In this document: positions 53,983 to 63,141 of the stretch, piece by piece | How the letters are laid out: each line of letters begins with the position of its first letter | Position numbering within the stretch: position 1 is the stretch's first letter | Source: Natronoarchaeum mannanilyticum | Lineage (GTDB): Archaea; Halobacteriota; Halobacteria; Halobacteriales; Natronoarchaeaceae | Direction of reading: 5' to 3' | NCBI RefSeq assembly: GCF_039522665.1 | Contig: NZ_BAAADV010000008.1 | Coordinates: forward strand, 100,822 to 164,821 | DNA length: 64,000 nt | Position numbers and translations under genes: made by a program | Notes under the pieces: model-generated | What the model saw: only the letters and a program-made list of their open reading frames with translations | The model's database searches: none | Told to the model about the DNA's origin: nothing

Positions 53983-54129
53983 GTTTAGAGAATTGTCTCA
54001 GTGATCGAGATTCTGCAGCCAGACCGGTCCTCGATTCGACGTGATTAGAGCAATTTGGAAACAGATAGGTTTACCGTTTTTCTTTTCAGACTATGTACTA
54101 AACATAAGTTAAATTATATAATGGGCTGT

Positions 54130-54410
54130 CTTAATCAGAGTCCAGTCGTTGTAGCACAGTCGGGAATTCCTCATTAGCAAGAAAATCAGGGAATTCGACA
54201 TCGTACTTTTGCCGAAGGCTGAGAACTCCTCGGAAAAGAGTGATTCTACGGGCGAAAATAGCCGTAAATTGAGGATTTCGTTGGCCTATGGATTCGCAGC
54301 GACGTACAGCCAGAATTGCCGATCGTTAAACGAACTCACTGCGTGATCGATCGCAACTCGAGTCGAAGCGTCGTACTGGACCTTCTGGACCGAGTCATAG
54401 ATGACTTTTG
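54130..54410 (-). pseudogene. Decayed DDE transposase fragment
   Basis: Read on the minus strand with in-frame stops and shifts: TRVAIDHAVSSFNDRQFWLY then VAANP, a stop, ANEILNLRLF, and after a shift RQKYDVEFPDFLANEEFPTV and LQRLDSD at the end. The pattern VAID...FWLYVA..P..NEILNLRLF matches the DDE core around the first catalytic Asp of IS6-like haloarchaeal transposases, but the sequence is heavily mutated. The copy is dead. Confidence 0.55.
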
Positions 54411-54828
54411 AGGATCTGTTGACATTCTAACCATAAATAATATTATCATTATGTAAAATATATTATTCAGCCACGAACACCGATACCAGAGCTGCATCGC
54501 ACGGCATTGTGTCCGATCTCATTCCATGAAATGAATTCAGTCTCCGGCCCGCTGAGGCAGGGATTTCTGGCACGAGCACTATGAAGTTATCATATCCTAC
54601 TTTTCACACCCAACTAAACATGATCGATCACCAGACGGGGATAATATTGGTGGATCGTGTACAAACAAAGCCTGAGAGATTCGACGTGAATGGACGGACA
54701 AGAACGGGGAGATCTTGGCGTATACCGCGGCCAGCAACCGCAAAGATTCATTTAACGCCATTAGATTACGTTCGATCTCAATGAATGCATACGAGTAAAG
54801 TTATTTGCCCTCAGCCGAAGCACTTCCT

Positions 54829-55581
54829 ATGACAGACGATAATACGGTGCACTCCGATGAACGGGTGCTCGACATCATCGAGGCGTTGAAAGAACACACG
54901 ACGGCAGGTGTGACGGAACTCGCTGAGACTCTGGATATGCCGAAGAGCACTGTTCACGTGCACCTTTCCACACTGAAAGATCGAGGCTACGTCGTTCAGA
55001 ACGACGCCCAGGAGTACCAGCTCAGTCTGCAGTTCTTGGACATCGGAATGATGGTCCGCGAGACCCAGCAGATATCCGACGAAGTGCTGACGAAACTCGA
55101 CGAGCTCGCCGACAGGACTGAAGAAAAAGTGTGGTGGACCGTAGAGGAGAACGGAATGGCCGTGTTCTTGGCAGAATCCGTAGGACGCCACGGCATTCAG
55201 ACCAACGCCCGAATCGGCCAGCACGTCGACCTCTACCGGCTAGCTGCCGGGAAAGCGATCCTCGCGACCCTTCCCGAACAGCGCCGTACGGAGATCATGG
55301 ACGGCTACGACTTCCCGCTCGCCAATGGACAGACCCGTTCCGACCTCGAGGAAGAACTCGCGGAGATACGGGAGCGTGGCGTAGCGTACGGTTCCGAGCA
55401 GTTCCTCCAGGGGGTCACCGGCGTCGGCGCTCCACTGAAGGACAACTCCGGGAACGTCTACGGTGCCATCAGCATTTCGGGCCCCGTCAACCGCCTCGAC
55501 GGCGAGCGCATCGAGAACGAACTCACGGATCTCGTTCGCGGCATCTCGGGGGAGCTACAGGTCAACCTCTCGTATCGGTAG
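54829..55581 (+). CDS. IclR-family transcriptional regulator
   Basis: A 250-residue regulator, started at ATG 54829 (MTDDNTVHSDERV) rather than an in-frame ATG 8 codons earlier. The winged helix is VTELAETLDMPKSTVHVHLS then TLKDRGYVV, and the effector domain shows KVWWTVEENGMAVFLAESVG, YRLAAGKAILATLPEQRRTE and VGAPLKDNSGNVYGAISISG. It converges with the amidohydrolase gene at 55696 and is likely to control the local catabolic genes; the effector is unknown. It is a second, distinct IclR protein in the window besides that at 29718. Confidence 0.9.
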   Translation: MTDDNTVHSDERVLDIIEALKEHTTAGVTELAETLDMPKSTVHVHLSTLKDRGYVVQNDAQEYQLSLQFLDIGMMVRETQQISDEVLTKLDELADRTEEKVWWTVEENGMAVFLAESVGRHGIQTNARIGQHVDLYRLAAGKAILATLPEQRRTEIMDGYDFPLANGQTRSDLEEELAEIRERGVAYGSEQFLQGVTGVGAPLKDNSGNVYGAISISGPVNRLDGERIENELTDLVRGISGELQVNLSYR

Positions 55582-55695
55582 GTTCCCTACAGAACCCCGA
55601 CACCGAGAGCCTCTCGAACCACGCCGCTTCGGTGTCGAGGATCGTGCTGTCGTGCTCTTCGAATGTGATGTCTGAGAGTGTGTGAGCGGGACTTC

Positions 55696-56571
55696 CTACA
55701 TGCCAAAGAATTCCTCGGCGTTCTCGAAGAGAATCTTCCGCTGGATCTCTTCGCTGAAGTCAGTATCCTGCGCAAACGAGTCGAGCCACGTCTCGGGGTC
55801 GATCATCGGATAATCGGTTCCGAACATCACCTTGTCTTTGAGCAGGGATCCCGCGTACTGAAGCACCTGGTCGTCGATGTACTTGGGAATCCAGCCCGAG
55901 AGGTCCATGTAGACGTTGCCCTTCTGCTGGCAGATTGCGAGTTGTTCCTTTTCCCACGGGTAGGCGGGGTGAGCGATGAGAATCTGGAGGTCGGGGTGCT
56001 CAGCCGCGACGTCATCGATGAGCATGGGATTTCCGTACTTGACCTTGAGACCGCGCCCGCCGGCACTGCAGGCGCCCAACGTGGAGTTCCCGCCGTGGAA
56101 CACGACGGGGACGCCGAGATCTTCGATCGTGCTCCAGAGATGGTCGTGGCGGTCGTCAGACGGATCGAATCCCTGTGCGATCTGCTGGAACTTGAACCCC
56201 GAGAGATCGAGATCCTCAACGCATCGGATAGCCTCCCGAACGCAGTCGTCTTTCAGGGGGTCGACGCTTCCGAACCCGACGAAGAAATCGGGGTGCTCGT
56301 CACGGACTTCGGCGACGTAGTCGTTCGGCACGGGCGGATTCCCGGTGTTCGTTTCGGCGTCCCACCCCAGCAAGACGGTGCGACCGACGCCCGCCTCGTG
56401 GTACTCGTCGATCATCTCCTCGTAATCCCACGTTTCCAGGTCCGTTCCGAAGCGATCGGCCGCATCTTGCATCATTTCGCCGCCGGCGTCGTGAAGAAAC
56501 TCGCTGGTGGGCTGGTGGGCGTGCGTATCGAACAACCGATTCTCGTCCGTACCCGGTAGCGCTCCGCTCAT
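55696..56571 (-). CDS. Amidohydrolase-family enzyme (Amidohydro_2 type)
   Basis: A 291-residue TIM-barrel metal hydrolase or decarboxylase, started at MSGALPGTDENRL (56571). Metal ligands fit the family: LFDTHAHQPT at the start (HxH), VVFHGGNS in the middle, LIAHPAYPWEKEQ, and the late Asp in VMFGTDYPMIDPETWL. This subgroup includes aromatic-acid decarboxylases and lactonases such as ACMSD-like proteins. Neighbouring genes (acyl-CoA ligase, enoyl-CoA hydratase, paa operon) suggest a role in aromatic or carboxylic acid breakdown. The exact reaction is unknown. Confidence 0.82.
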   Translation of the reverse strand: MSGALPGTDENRLFDTHAHQPTSEFLHDAGGEMMQDAADRFGTDLETWDYEEMIDEYHEAGVGRTVLLGWDAETNTGNPPVPNDYVAEVRDEHPDFFVGFGSVDPLKDDCVREAIRCVEDLDLSGFKFQQIAQGFDPSDDRHDHLWSTIEDLGVPVVFHGGNSTLGACSAGGRGLKVKYGNPMLIDDVAAEHPDLQILIAHPAYPWEKEQLAICQQKGNVYMDLSGWIPKYIDDQVLQYAGSLLKDKVMFGTDYPMIDPETWLDSFAQDTDFSEEIQRKILFENAEEFFGM

Positions 56572-56677
56572 ACCGTAGGGATGCGGGTACCACCACAAAA
56601 GTCTACCCGTCCAATGGGTGGTGCGAGCGGCAGCGGGAACGGACGCCTACGAGTGGAGGTCCCCACGAATGCTCGTA

Positions 56678-58675
56678 TCACCGCGCCGCTTCAATCTCGT
56701 CGATGGCGCCGGGGTTCTCGATGCTGGAAAGATCACCCACCTCTTCGCCCGTGTAGACGCTCTGGATGATACGGCGGACGATTTTCCCGGACTGGGTCTT
56801 CGGGAACTCGTCGACGAACAGCACCTCGCGCGGCCGGAACGGCTTGCCGAGTTCCTCGCCGACCCGGGCGCGCAGTTGGTCGCGCAGGTCCACGGACTCC
56901 TCGTAGCCCTCGTTGAGGATGACGTAGGTGACGACGGCGGTCCCCGTGGTGTCGTCGGGGGCGCCGATGGCGACCGCGGCGTTGACCGCCTCGTGGTCGA
57001 TGAGTGCGCCCTCGACCTCCGCCGGGCCGACTTTCCGCCCCGCGACGTTCAACACGTCGTCGGCGCGGCCGTGCAGGAACCAGAAGCCGTCCTCGTCCTT
57101 CTGGGCCCAGTCGCCGTGGTCCCACATGTCGTCGAACCGCGACCAGTACTCGTCGAGGTAGCGCTCGTCGCCGCTCCACAGCGATTTCGTCATCGACGGC
57201 GCCGAGGACTTGCAGACCAGGTAGCCCTTCTCGTGGTCGTCGGCGATGGAGTCGCCCTGGGCGTCGACGATGTCGACGTCCATCCCCAGCGCCGGCCCGC
57301 CCAGGGTGCCGGGCTTGAGCGCGTGCAGGGGCGTCGGCTGGAGGAAACAGCCGAAGATCTCGGTCCCGCCGGAGATGTTCATGATGGGAACCTCGCCGTT
57401 GCCGACGTTCTCGAGGAACCACCGCCACGAGTCGGGGTCCCAGGGTTCGCCCGTCGACCCGAGCAGGCGCAGCGTCGAGAGGTCGTGGCCCTCCAGCCAC
57501 TCGTCGCCGTGTTTCTGCAGCGCCCGAATCGCCGTCGGCGAGATGCCGAACGTCGTGATGCCGTGGTCGTCGATCATCTCCCAGAAGCGGTCGGGGTCGG
57601 GGTGGTCGGGGGCGCCCTCGTAGAGGAAGACCGTGCCGCCGTGGGCGTGATTGCCGATCAGCGTCCACGGCCCCATCATCCAGCCGATGTCGCTGACCCA
57701 GAAGAACCGGTCGGAGGGCTTGTGGTCGAACGAGAAGAAGATCTCCTTGGCCGGCTGAACCAGCGCGCCGGCGTGCGTGTGGACGATCCCCTTCGGCTTC
57801 CCCGTGGTTCCCGACGAGTACAGCAGCATCGACTCCTGGTCGGAGGGCAGCGATTTGGTCTCGTACTCGTCGTCCTGGGTGGCGACGGCGTCGGTCCACC
57901 ACTCGTCGCGGTCGTGCCAGGGGAGGTTCTCGGTGGTTGAGTCGAGCCGATCGTAGACGATGGTGTGCTCGACGTGGCCCGCTTCCTCGATCGCTTCGTC
58001 GGCGCTTTCCTTCAGCGCGACTTCGCTCCCCCGGCGGTAGAAGCCGTCGCCGGTAAACAGCACCGTGCACTCGGCGTCTTCGATTCGCGTGGCGGTGGCG
58101 TCGACGCCGAAGCCCGAGAAGATGGGGACGGCGACGGCGCCGACCTTGAAACATCCATAGAGGATGGGAACGATCTCGGGGACCATCGGCATGTACAGGC
58201 CGACAGTGTCCCCGGTCTCGATACCGCGCACCTCCAGGGCGTTGGCGACGCGGTTGGTCTGCCGGTGGAGTTCGTGGTAGGTTATCTCGCGGACCTCGCC
58301 GTCCTCGCCTTCCCAGATCGTCGCGATCTTGTTGCGGGTCTCCGAGTCGGGGGCCGCGTGCCGATCGACGGTGTTGTGGGCGACGTTGAGTTCGCCGCCG
58401 ACGTACCAGTCGGTGAACTGCGGGCCGTCGGACGCGTCCCGGATCTGGTCGTACGCCTCGAAGAAGTCGAGGTCCATGTACTCGATAATCTCGTCCCAGA
58501 ACCAGTCCAGCCCCGATGCGGGTTCGCCGTCTACCTCTCGAACCGTCCGCTCGTGCAGTTCCTCGAAGTCCTCGATGTCGTGTTCCGCCATGAACGCGGC
58601 GACGTTGCTCTCCTCGACGAATCGGTCGGCGGGCGTGTACGCGACCTCGGATGCACTGTTCGCGCTATCGGACAT
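56678..58675 (-). CDS. Acetyl-CoA-synthetase-like acyl-CoA ligase
   Basis: A 665-residue AMP-forming ligase. I start it at ATG 58675 (MSDSANSASEVAYTP); upstream codons lack halophile character. The AMP loop is LLYSSGTTGKPKGIVHTH, the adenine motif NISGGTEIFG, and the hinge and C-terminal catalytic Lys are in GRADDVLNVAGRKVGPAEVE and PKTQSGKIVRRIIQ. Length and domain order are those of the acetyl/propionyl-CoA synthetase branch rather than of PaaK phenylacetate ligases. It may activate acetate, propionate or another acid for the adjacent pathway. Confidence 0.9.
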   Translation of the reverse strand: MSDSANSASEVAYTPADRFVEESNVAAFMAEHDIEDFEELHERTVREVDGEPASGLDWFWDEIIEYMDLDFFEAYDQIRDASDGPQFTDWYVGGELNVAHNTVDRHAAPDSETRNKIATIWEGEDGEVREITYHELHRQTNRVANALEVRGIETGDTVGLYMPMVPEIVPILYGCFKVGAVAVPIFSGFGVDATATRIEDAECTVLFTGDGFYRRGSEVALKESADEAIEEAGHVEHTIVYDRLDSTTENLPWHDRDEWWTDAVATQDDEYETKSLPSDQESMLLYSSGTTGKPKGIVHTHAGALVQPAKEIFFSFDHKPSDRFFWVSDIGWMMGPWTLIGNHAHGGTVFLYEGAPDHPDPDRFWEMIDDHGITTFGISPTAIRALQKHGDEWLEGHDLSTLRLLGSTGEPWDPDSWRWFLENVGNGEVPIMNISGGTEIFGCFLQPTPLHALKPGTLGGPALGMDVDIVDAQGDSIADDHEKGYLVCKSSAPSMTKSLWSGDERYLDEYWSRFDDMWDHGDWAQKDEDGFWFLHGRADDVLNVAGRKVGPAEVEGALIDHEAVNAAVAIGAPDDTTGTAVVTYVILNEGYEESVDLRDQLRARVGEELGKPFRPREVLFVDEFPKTQSGKIVRRIIQSVYTGEEVGDLSSIENPGAIDEIEAAR

Positions 58676-58822
58676 GGATGCTCTCAGTTCAATAGAGAGC
58701 AGGGAACAACCAAGTTGTTTCGGTTGATATGTAAGAGGGTCTTCAGGAAGACACACCGCAAAAGAGAATGTCTCTACGTCGGGATTCGCTCCGAGAACGC
58801 CGAGGACGTCTCCGATCCGTAG

Positions 58823-59584
58823 TCAGTCGAAATCCGGTTTTCGCCCGTTCAGAAACGCATCGACGCCCTCGTCGTGTGCGGGCGTGTCGTAGGCCATCGA
58901 CTGGAGGCGCGCCTCCCGCCGGAGCCCGTCGCGCCACGGCTGGCCGAGGTTGTCGTGGATGGCCTCCTTCGCGAGGCCGATGTTCGCGGTCGGGCGGTTC
59001 CGGAGCGTCTCGACGAGATCTGCGACGCGGTCGTCGAGATCGTCGTCGGGCACCGTCTCGTTGACGAGGTCCATCTCGGCGGCCTCGTTGGCGTCGACGA
59101 GGTCGCCGGTGAAGGCCAGTTCCTTCGTCTTCCGCAGCCCGATGAGCCGCGGGAGGATCGCCGTCGCGCCCATATCCGGCACGAGACCGACGTTGACGAA
59201 CGTGGCACCGAAGCGGGCGGAGTCGCCGGCGTAGGCGAAATCGGAGATAGCCGTCAGCGACATCCCGGCGCCGACGGCGTCGCCGTTGACCTTCGCGACG
59301 ATCGGGACCGGCGCCGAGAGAGCGTTCTCGGCGACGCGGCCGAGAGTGGTCCGGACGCGCTCGTAGGCCTCCGGCGTCGTCTCCGCGCGCTCGGCCATCG
59401 CCTCGATGTCGCCGCCGGCGCTGAAGGCGTCGCCCTCGCCGGTGATGACCACCGCGTCGTGTTCCTCGGGGTCGAGGTCGGCGAGCGCGTCGGCCAGTTC
59501 GCGGGCGACGGCGGCCGTCATCGCGTTCCGCACGTCTGGCCGGTCGAACGTGATCCGTCGGACGGGTCCGTCGTCGATTTGCAT
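58823..59584 (-). CDS. Enoyl-CoA hydratase/isomerase family protein
   Basis: A 253-residue crotonase-fold enzyme, started at MQIDDGPVRRITFDRPDVRN (59584). The oxyanion-hole segments are GEGDAFSAGGDIEAMAER and KVNGDAVGAGMSLTAISDFA, with FVNVGLVPDMGATAILPRLI containing the position of the catalytic acid (Asp here where many hydratases have Glu). It lies beside the paa operon and ligase gene, so a role like PaaF/PaaG (hydration or isomerisation of ring-opened phenylacetyl-CoA intermediates) is probable. Exact activity is open. Confidence 0.85.
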   Translation of the reverse strand: MQIDDGPVRRITFDRPDVRNAMTAAVARELADALADLDPEEHDAVVITGEGDAFSAGGDIEAMAERAETTPEAYERVRTTLGRVAENALSAPVPIVAKVNGDAVGAGMSLTAISDFAYAGDSARFGATFVNVGLVPDMGATAILPRLIGLRKTKELAFTGDLVDANEAAEMDLVNETVPDDDLDDRVADLVETLRNRPTANIGLAKEAIHDNLGQPWRDGLRREARLQSMAYDTPAHDEGVDAFLNGRKPDFD

Positions 59585-59643
59585 GACTGTACACGTGTCC
59601 GGGGACCACTTAGTTCCCGCCGTGGGCTTCCGCTCGCTACGTG

Positions 59644-60324
59644 TCAGTCGTCGGCCCCGTCCCCAGGGTTGTCGTCGACGTGCCCTTCGGGGAACAGTTG
59701 TGAGAACAGGGCGTGCTGGGCGCGGTGGAGGCGTTCGATGAACGCGGACTTGCTGATGCCCATCTCGGCGGCGACGTCGTCGGCCGTCGCTTCCCGCGGG
59801 ACGGTGAAATAGCCCATCTCGACGGCGTAGCGGAGGCTCTCCTCCTGGGCGGGGGTGAGGTCCCACTGCTTGGCGATGGAGTTTTCCTCCTCGGCGCGGA
59901 GGGCGTAGACCCGCTCCAGTTTCACGCCGACCGTCTCCCCGGCGGTTTCCATCACCGCCCGCATGACCTCGTGACCGACCACGGCCCCGGTCAGGATGGC
60001 GTTGCCGTTCTGGTAGGTCAACGACTCGACCATGAACCCGGCGCTGACCAGTTCGTGGACGACGCAGGGGTGCAGGGACAGACAGCGGTAGTTGTAGCGG
60101 TCACCGTCGTGTGACTGGTAGAGATACCGGATACGGTCGTCCTCGTCGAGATAGTCGGATAGCTCGTCGTCGGGCGCCGAGCTGAACCGGAGCAGGACGT
60201 TCCCGTCGTCGCGCATCAGCGGCGGCGCGACGTCGACGACCGCGCTCGTGGCCCGACTCGCGTCCGCCAGCGGACAGTCGTCGCCCTCGATGCGGAACTC
60301 CGTCATCAGACACTCATCTATCAT
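59644..60324 (-). CDS. HTH_10 (Bat-like) transcriptional regulator
   Basis: A 226-residue regulator. The ATG at 60324 (MIDECLMTEF) sits about 25 nt behind the TATA-like TTTATAAA, so I keep it; an ATG at 60306 is the alternative. The N-terminal two thirds is the Bat-like sensor region (YLDEDDRIRYLYQSHDGDRY), and the C-terminus is HTH_10: LTPAQEESLRYAVEMGYFTV and TADDVAAEMGISKSAFIERL. It is divergent from paaA and probably controls the paa operon. The acidic tail is DDNPGDGADD. Confidence 0.88.
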   Translation of the reverse strand: MIDECLMTEFRIEGDDCPLADASRATSAVVDVAPPLMRDDGNVLLRFSSAPDDELSDYLDEDDRIRYLYQSHDGDRYNYRCLSLHPCVVHELVSAGFMVESLTYQNGNAILTGAVVGHEVMRAVMETAGETVGVKLERVYALRAEEENSIAKQWDLTPAQEESLRYAVEMGYFTVPREATADDVAAEMGISKSAFIERLHRAQHALFSQLFPEGHVDDNPGDGADD

Positions 60325-60346
60325 GACCCGTAATACTGCGGCCCGA

Positions 60347-60354
60347 TTTATAAA
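60347..60354. promoter_or_regulatory. Shared TATA-like element between HTH_10 gene and paaA
   Basis: TTTATAAA reads the same on both strands and lies about 25 nt from the leftward start at 60324 and 50 nt from the paaA ATG at 60404. A purine-rich AAGGGGAGAG at 60381-60390 may serve as ribosome-binding site for paaA. The single element could drive both genes. Confidence 0.5.
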
Positions 60355-60403
60355 ACCCGTCTATAGGCTGCACAATTAGTAAGGGGAGAGCCGCGCTATC
60401 TAT

Positions 60404-61354
60404 ATGTGTACAATGAACATCGACGAAGTCAAAGAACAAGCGGGTCCGCGGCAGTTCAACCCGAACGACGACATGCCGCAGGAGTACCGCAAAGCTGCGA
60501 CGCGCATGCTGGAGTTCCACGCCAACAGCGAGATCATGGGCGCGTACCTCGAGCGTCCGTTCATCCGGAAAGCGCCGAGCCTCGAGCGGAAGATGGCCTT
60601 CAGCGCGAAGGCCCAGGACGAAATCGGTCACGGGCAGATGCTCTACCGGGCCGCCGAGTCGCTGGGCATCAAGACGCGGGAGGAGATGCTCGACGACCTG
60701 GCGAACGGCGACGGGAAGTTCCTCAACTGCTTCCACTACCCGATGGAGAGCTACGTCGAGACCCCGATGATCGCCTTCTTCGTCGACGGCGCGGCGATGC
60801 GCCGACAGGCGACGCTGAAAAAGTCCAGCTGGGAACCGTACGCCCACGCGATGGACAAGATCTGTTTCGAGGAGGGGATGCACGTCAAACACGGCGAGTC
60901 CATCCTCCGCGAGCTGATGAGTGGCTCCAAGAAGGAACAAGAGATGACACAGGAGGCCTTCGAGGAGTGGTGGCCGCGCATCCTGCAGTTCTTCGGTCCG
61001 ACCGACGATCAGAGCACCCACCACGACTTCGCCGCGGACGTGGGGCTGAAGACCGCCACGAACGACACGCTCCGGAACGCCTTCCTCAACACCTACATGC
61101 CCAAAGCGAAGAAGTACGGGCTGGAGATCCCCGACGAGCCCCGCATCCGCGACAACGGCGACGGCACCTACGAGGTCGTTGAGGACGATCTCGACTGGGA
61201 CGAGTTCTTCACCGTCTCGAAAAACGAGTACGACGGCAGCATCCAGCAGATCGACGGCCGCGCTCGGGCGCAGGAGGCCGTCGAGTGGGTCCGCGACATG
61301 ATGGACAGCCAGACGACCACCGGCGACGGACCGACCCCACAGGCGGCCGACTAA
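60404..61354 (+). CDS. paaA: 1,2-phenylacetyl-CoA epoxidase, catalytic subunit A
   Basis: A 316-residue di-iron monooxygenase that epoxidises the ring of phenylacetyl-CoA. The metal-binding four-helix bundle is visible as LEFHANSEIMGAYLERPFIR, FSAKAQDEIGHGQMLYRAAE and KICFEEGMHVKHGESILREL, supplying the Glu and ExxH ligands. Length agrees with bacterial PaaA. The first ATG (60404) is used; another is 9 nt downstream. It heads a tight operon with paaB, paaC, paaD and a zinc-ribbon gene. The PaaE reductase is not in the window. Confidence 0.95.
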   Translation: MCTMNIDEVKEQAGPRQFNPNDDMPQEYRKAATRMLEFHANSEIMGAYLERPFIRKAPSLERKMAFSAKAQDEIGHGQMLYRAAESLGIKTREEMLDDLANGDGKFLNCFHYPMESYVETPMIAFFVDGAAMRRQATLKKSSWEPYAHAMDKICFEEGMHVKHGESILRELMSGSKKEQEMTQEAFEEWWPRILQFFGPTDDQSTHHDFAADVGLKTATNDTLRNAFLNTYMPKAKKYGLEIPDEPRIRDNGDGTYEVVEDDLDWDEFFTVSKNEYDGSIQQIDGRARAQEAVEWVRDMMDSQTTTGDGPTPQAAD

Positions 61355-61356
61355 CC

Positions 61357-61884
61357 ATGATCTGGGAAGTATTCCGCCAGGGAGCCGAGGACAAGCCCTA
61401 CGTCCACTGCGGGAACGTCCACGCTCCCGACCGGGAGATGGCAAAGCAGTTCTCGGTCATCCAGCACGGCCGGCGCAAGCCGACGAACGCGCTGTGGGTC
61501 GCCCCGCAGGAGAAAGTCAGCGGCGTCTCCTACGACGAGGACACGACCGACACGGACGTCGACGGGACGGAGACGGACTGGGAGGTGTTCCGTCAGGACG
61601 AGGCCGGCGACTACCACACCCACTGTGGCGACGTTTCGGCGACCGATGCCGAGTCGGCCAAACACGCCGCGATGGAGGAGCACGGCGACGACGAGCCACA
61701 CAGCCTGTGGGTCGTCCGCAGCCAGTACGTCGGCGAGGTCACCGGCGAGCACGTGACGTTCGGCGGGACGACGGACAAGTCCTACCGGTTCGCGCAGACG
61801 TACAACGTCACCCCGGCCGCGGAGGAGGTCGAAGCCTCCGAGAGCGAGCAGGTCGAGGCCGAGCGCAAGCGAGGTGAGGTCTGA
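61357..61884 (+). CDS. paaB: Phenylacetyl-CoA epoxidase subunit B, tandem-duplicated
   Basis: A 175-residue protein, nearly twice the size of bacterial PaaB (about 95). Residues 2-55 (IWEVFRQGAEDKPYVHCGNV...) and 72-126 (DWEVFRQDEAGDYHTHCGDV...) are two PaaB-like copies, each ending in LWV, joined by an acidic linker, followed by FGGTTDKSYRFAQTYNV and a charged tail. PaaB bridges PaaAC heterodimers in the complex. The start ATG is 2 nt after the paaA stop; the last base of its stop overlaps the paaC start. The fusion may mimic a PaaB dimer. Confidence 0.9.
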   Translation: MIWEVFRQGAEDKPYVHCGNVHAPDREMAKQFSVIQHGRRKPTNALWVAPQEKVSGVSYDEDTTDTDVDGTETDWEVFRQDEAGDYHTHCGDVSATDAESAKHAAMEEHGDDEPHSLWVVRSQYVGEVTGEHVTFGGTTDKSYRFAQTYNVTPAAEEVEASESEQVEAERKRGEV

Positions 61885-62717
61885 TGGCGGCGACCGGAAG
61901 CGACCTCGGCGGCCCGGACGAACTCACCGAGCGCGAACAGCGCGCGGTTGAGGCGCAGCTGTTCCGCCTGGCCGACGACGAGTTCATCCAGGCCGAGCGG
62001 TTCACCTACTGGCAGGTCCGCGCGCCGACGCTGGAGTCCGACCTCGCCGTCTCGAACAACGCGCAGGACGAACTGGGCCACGCCCGCCTGTGGTACGACG
62101 CGATCCAGCAGTTCGGCTACTCCGAGGAGTCGCTGCTCTGGGAGAGCGACCCGTCGGACTTCCAGCACAGCACGCTGGTCGAACTCCCCTTCGAGGAGGG
62201 CGACTGGGCCGACGCGGTGGTCCGCGCCTACCTCTACGACGTCGCCGAGGACGTCCGCCTGTCGGCGCTCGAGGGGTCCAGCTACAAGGTCATCCGCGAC
62301 CGGACCAGCCGGATCCAGGGCGAGGAAGGCTACCACGTCGAACACGCCCAGAGCTGGCTGGAACGGATGGCGAACGACGACGACGCCAGCGAGCGCGTCC
62401 AGGCGGCGATCGATCGGCTCTACCCGTACGCGCTGACCATCTTCGAACCCACCGGCGACGTCGAGGAGGACATCGACGAACTGGGCGTCCGGACGATGAC
62501 GCTGGCGGAGATGCGCGAGGAGTGGACCGACCGCATCACCGACTTCCTCACCGGCGTCGGATTCGAGGTGCCGACGGACGCCGACCCGGCGACGCCGATC
62601 GGTCGGGACAACGAGCACACCGACCACTGGGACGACCTCCACGAGGAGATGACGGAGACGTACCACAACCTGGATCGGCACAAGGCCACCCGCATCATGG
62701 ACGCCGAAGATGAGTAG
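61884..62717 (+). CDS. paaC: Phenylacetyl-CoA epoxidase subunit C
   Basis: A 277-residue structural subunit homologous to PaaA but without a full di-iron site. DEFIQAERFTYWQVRAPTLE and AVSNNAQDELGHARLWYDAI are the bundle helices, and GEEGYHVEHAQSWLERM is the second helix pair. The start overlaps the paaB stop and its stop lies 8 nt inside the paaD start, so translation is coupled. An acidic N-terminus (GSDLGGPDELTEREQRAVEA) is typical of halophiles. It holds PaaA in the active conformation. Confidence 0.93.
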   Translation: MAATGSDLGGPDELTEREQRAVEAQLFRLADDEFIQAERFTYWQVRAPTLESDLAVSNNAQDELGHARLWYDAIQQFGYSEESLLWESDPSDFQHSTLVELPFEEGDWADAVVRAYLYDVAEDVRLSALEGSSYKVIRDRTSRIQGEEGYHVEHAQSWLERMANDDDASERVQAAIDRLYPYALTIFEPTGDVEEDIDELGVRTMTLAEMREEWTDRITDFLTGVGFEVPTDADPATPIGRDNEHTDHWDDLHEEMTETYHNLDRHKATRIMDAEDE

Positions 62718-63141
62718 CAACTACGACCGGCCCCGGGCCGATTCGAACGCGAAACCGTGCTCGTACACCGAGTACGACACGAAAGACCGCGCCGAGGGCG
62801 ACGTCCCCGCGACCGGCGAGGGCGCCGACGGCCTCGAGCGCGAGGTCTGGGCGGCCCTGTACGACGTCGAGGACCCCGAGATGCCCATCAGCGTCGTCGA
62901 CCTGGGGCTCATCTACGGGCTGGAACTCGACGACGGGTCGGTCACCATCGACATGACGCTGACCTACAGCGGCTGTCCCGCGCGCGAACTCATCCTGGAC
63001 GACGTCGAGCAAGCGGCCGAGAGCGTCGACGGCGTCGACGACGCCGAGGTCCGGCTCGTCTGGTCGCCCGACTGGTCGATCGACCTCGTCACCGAACAGG
63101 GCAAGGAAGCGCTACGCGAGTTCGGACTGAGCTTCGAGTGA
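62710..63141 (+). CDS. paaD: Phenylacetyl-CoA epoxidase maturation protein D (MIP18/DUF59 part)
   Basis: A 143-residue protein. Residues about 40-143 are the MIP18/DUF59 domain (VWAALYDVEDPEMPISVVDL followed by GLIYGLE, TYSGCPARELILDDVEQA), with the characteristic YxxCP-type Cys, and WSPDWSIDLVTEQGKEALRE is the PaaD ending. PaaD assists iron-sulfur or di-iron assembly in the Paa system. Bacterial PaaD also has a C-terminal four-Cys domain; here that part is a separate gene (63141-63308). An extra acidic N-terminal segment is present. Confidence 0.9.
   Translation: MSSNYDRPRADSNAKPCSYTEYDTKDRAEGDVPATGEGADGLEREVWAALYDVEDPEMPISVVDLGLIYGLELDDGSVTIDMTLTYSGCPARELILDDVEQAAESVDGVDDAEVRLVWSPDWSIDLVTEQGKEALREFGLSFE

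Larger units (their letters stand above)
53767..54828. other. Mobile-element debris and AT-rich intergenic DNA
   Basis: About 1 kb between folCP and the IclR gene. It contains a solo IS6 end (53918-53982) and a decayed transposase piece (54130-54410), described separately, plus AT-rich runs at 53860-53910 and 54420-54480. The frame at 54581-54784 has no halophile-like composition and no promoter, so I do not call it. Confidence 0.5.

Noticed and set aside
54581..54784. Open frame of 67 codons before the IclR gene
   Set aside because: Neutral to basic composition, no homologous motif, and located in mobile-element debris.
56733..58154. Long reading frame overlapping the acyl-CoA ligase in another frame
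   Set aside because: Its product is extremely Arg/Pro-rich with no domain, the usual shadow of a GC-rich acidic halophile gene.
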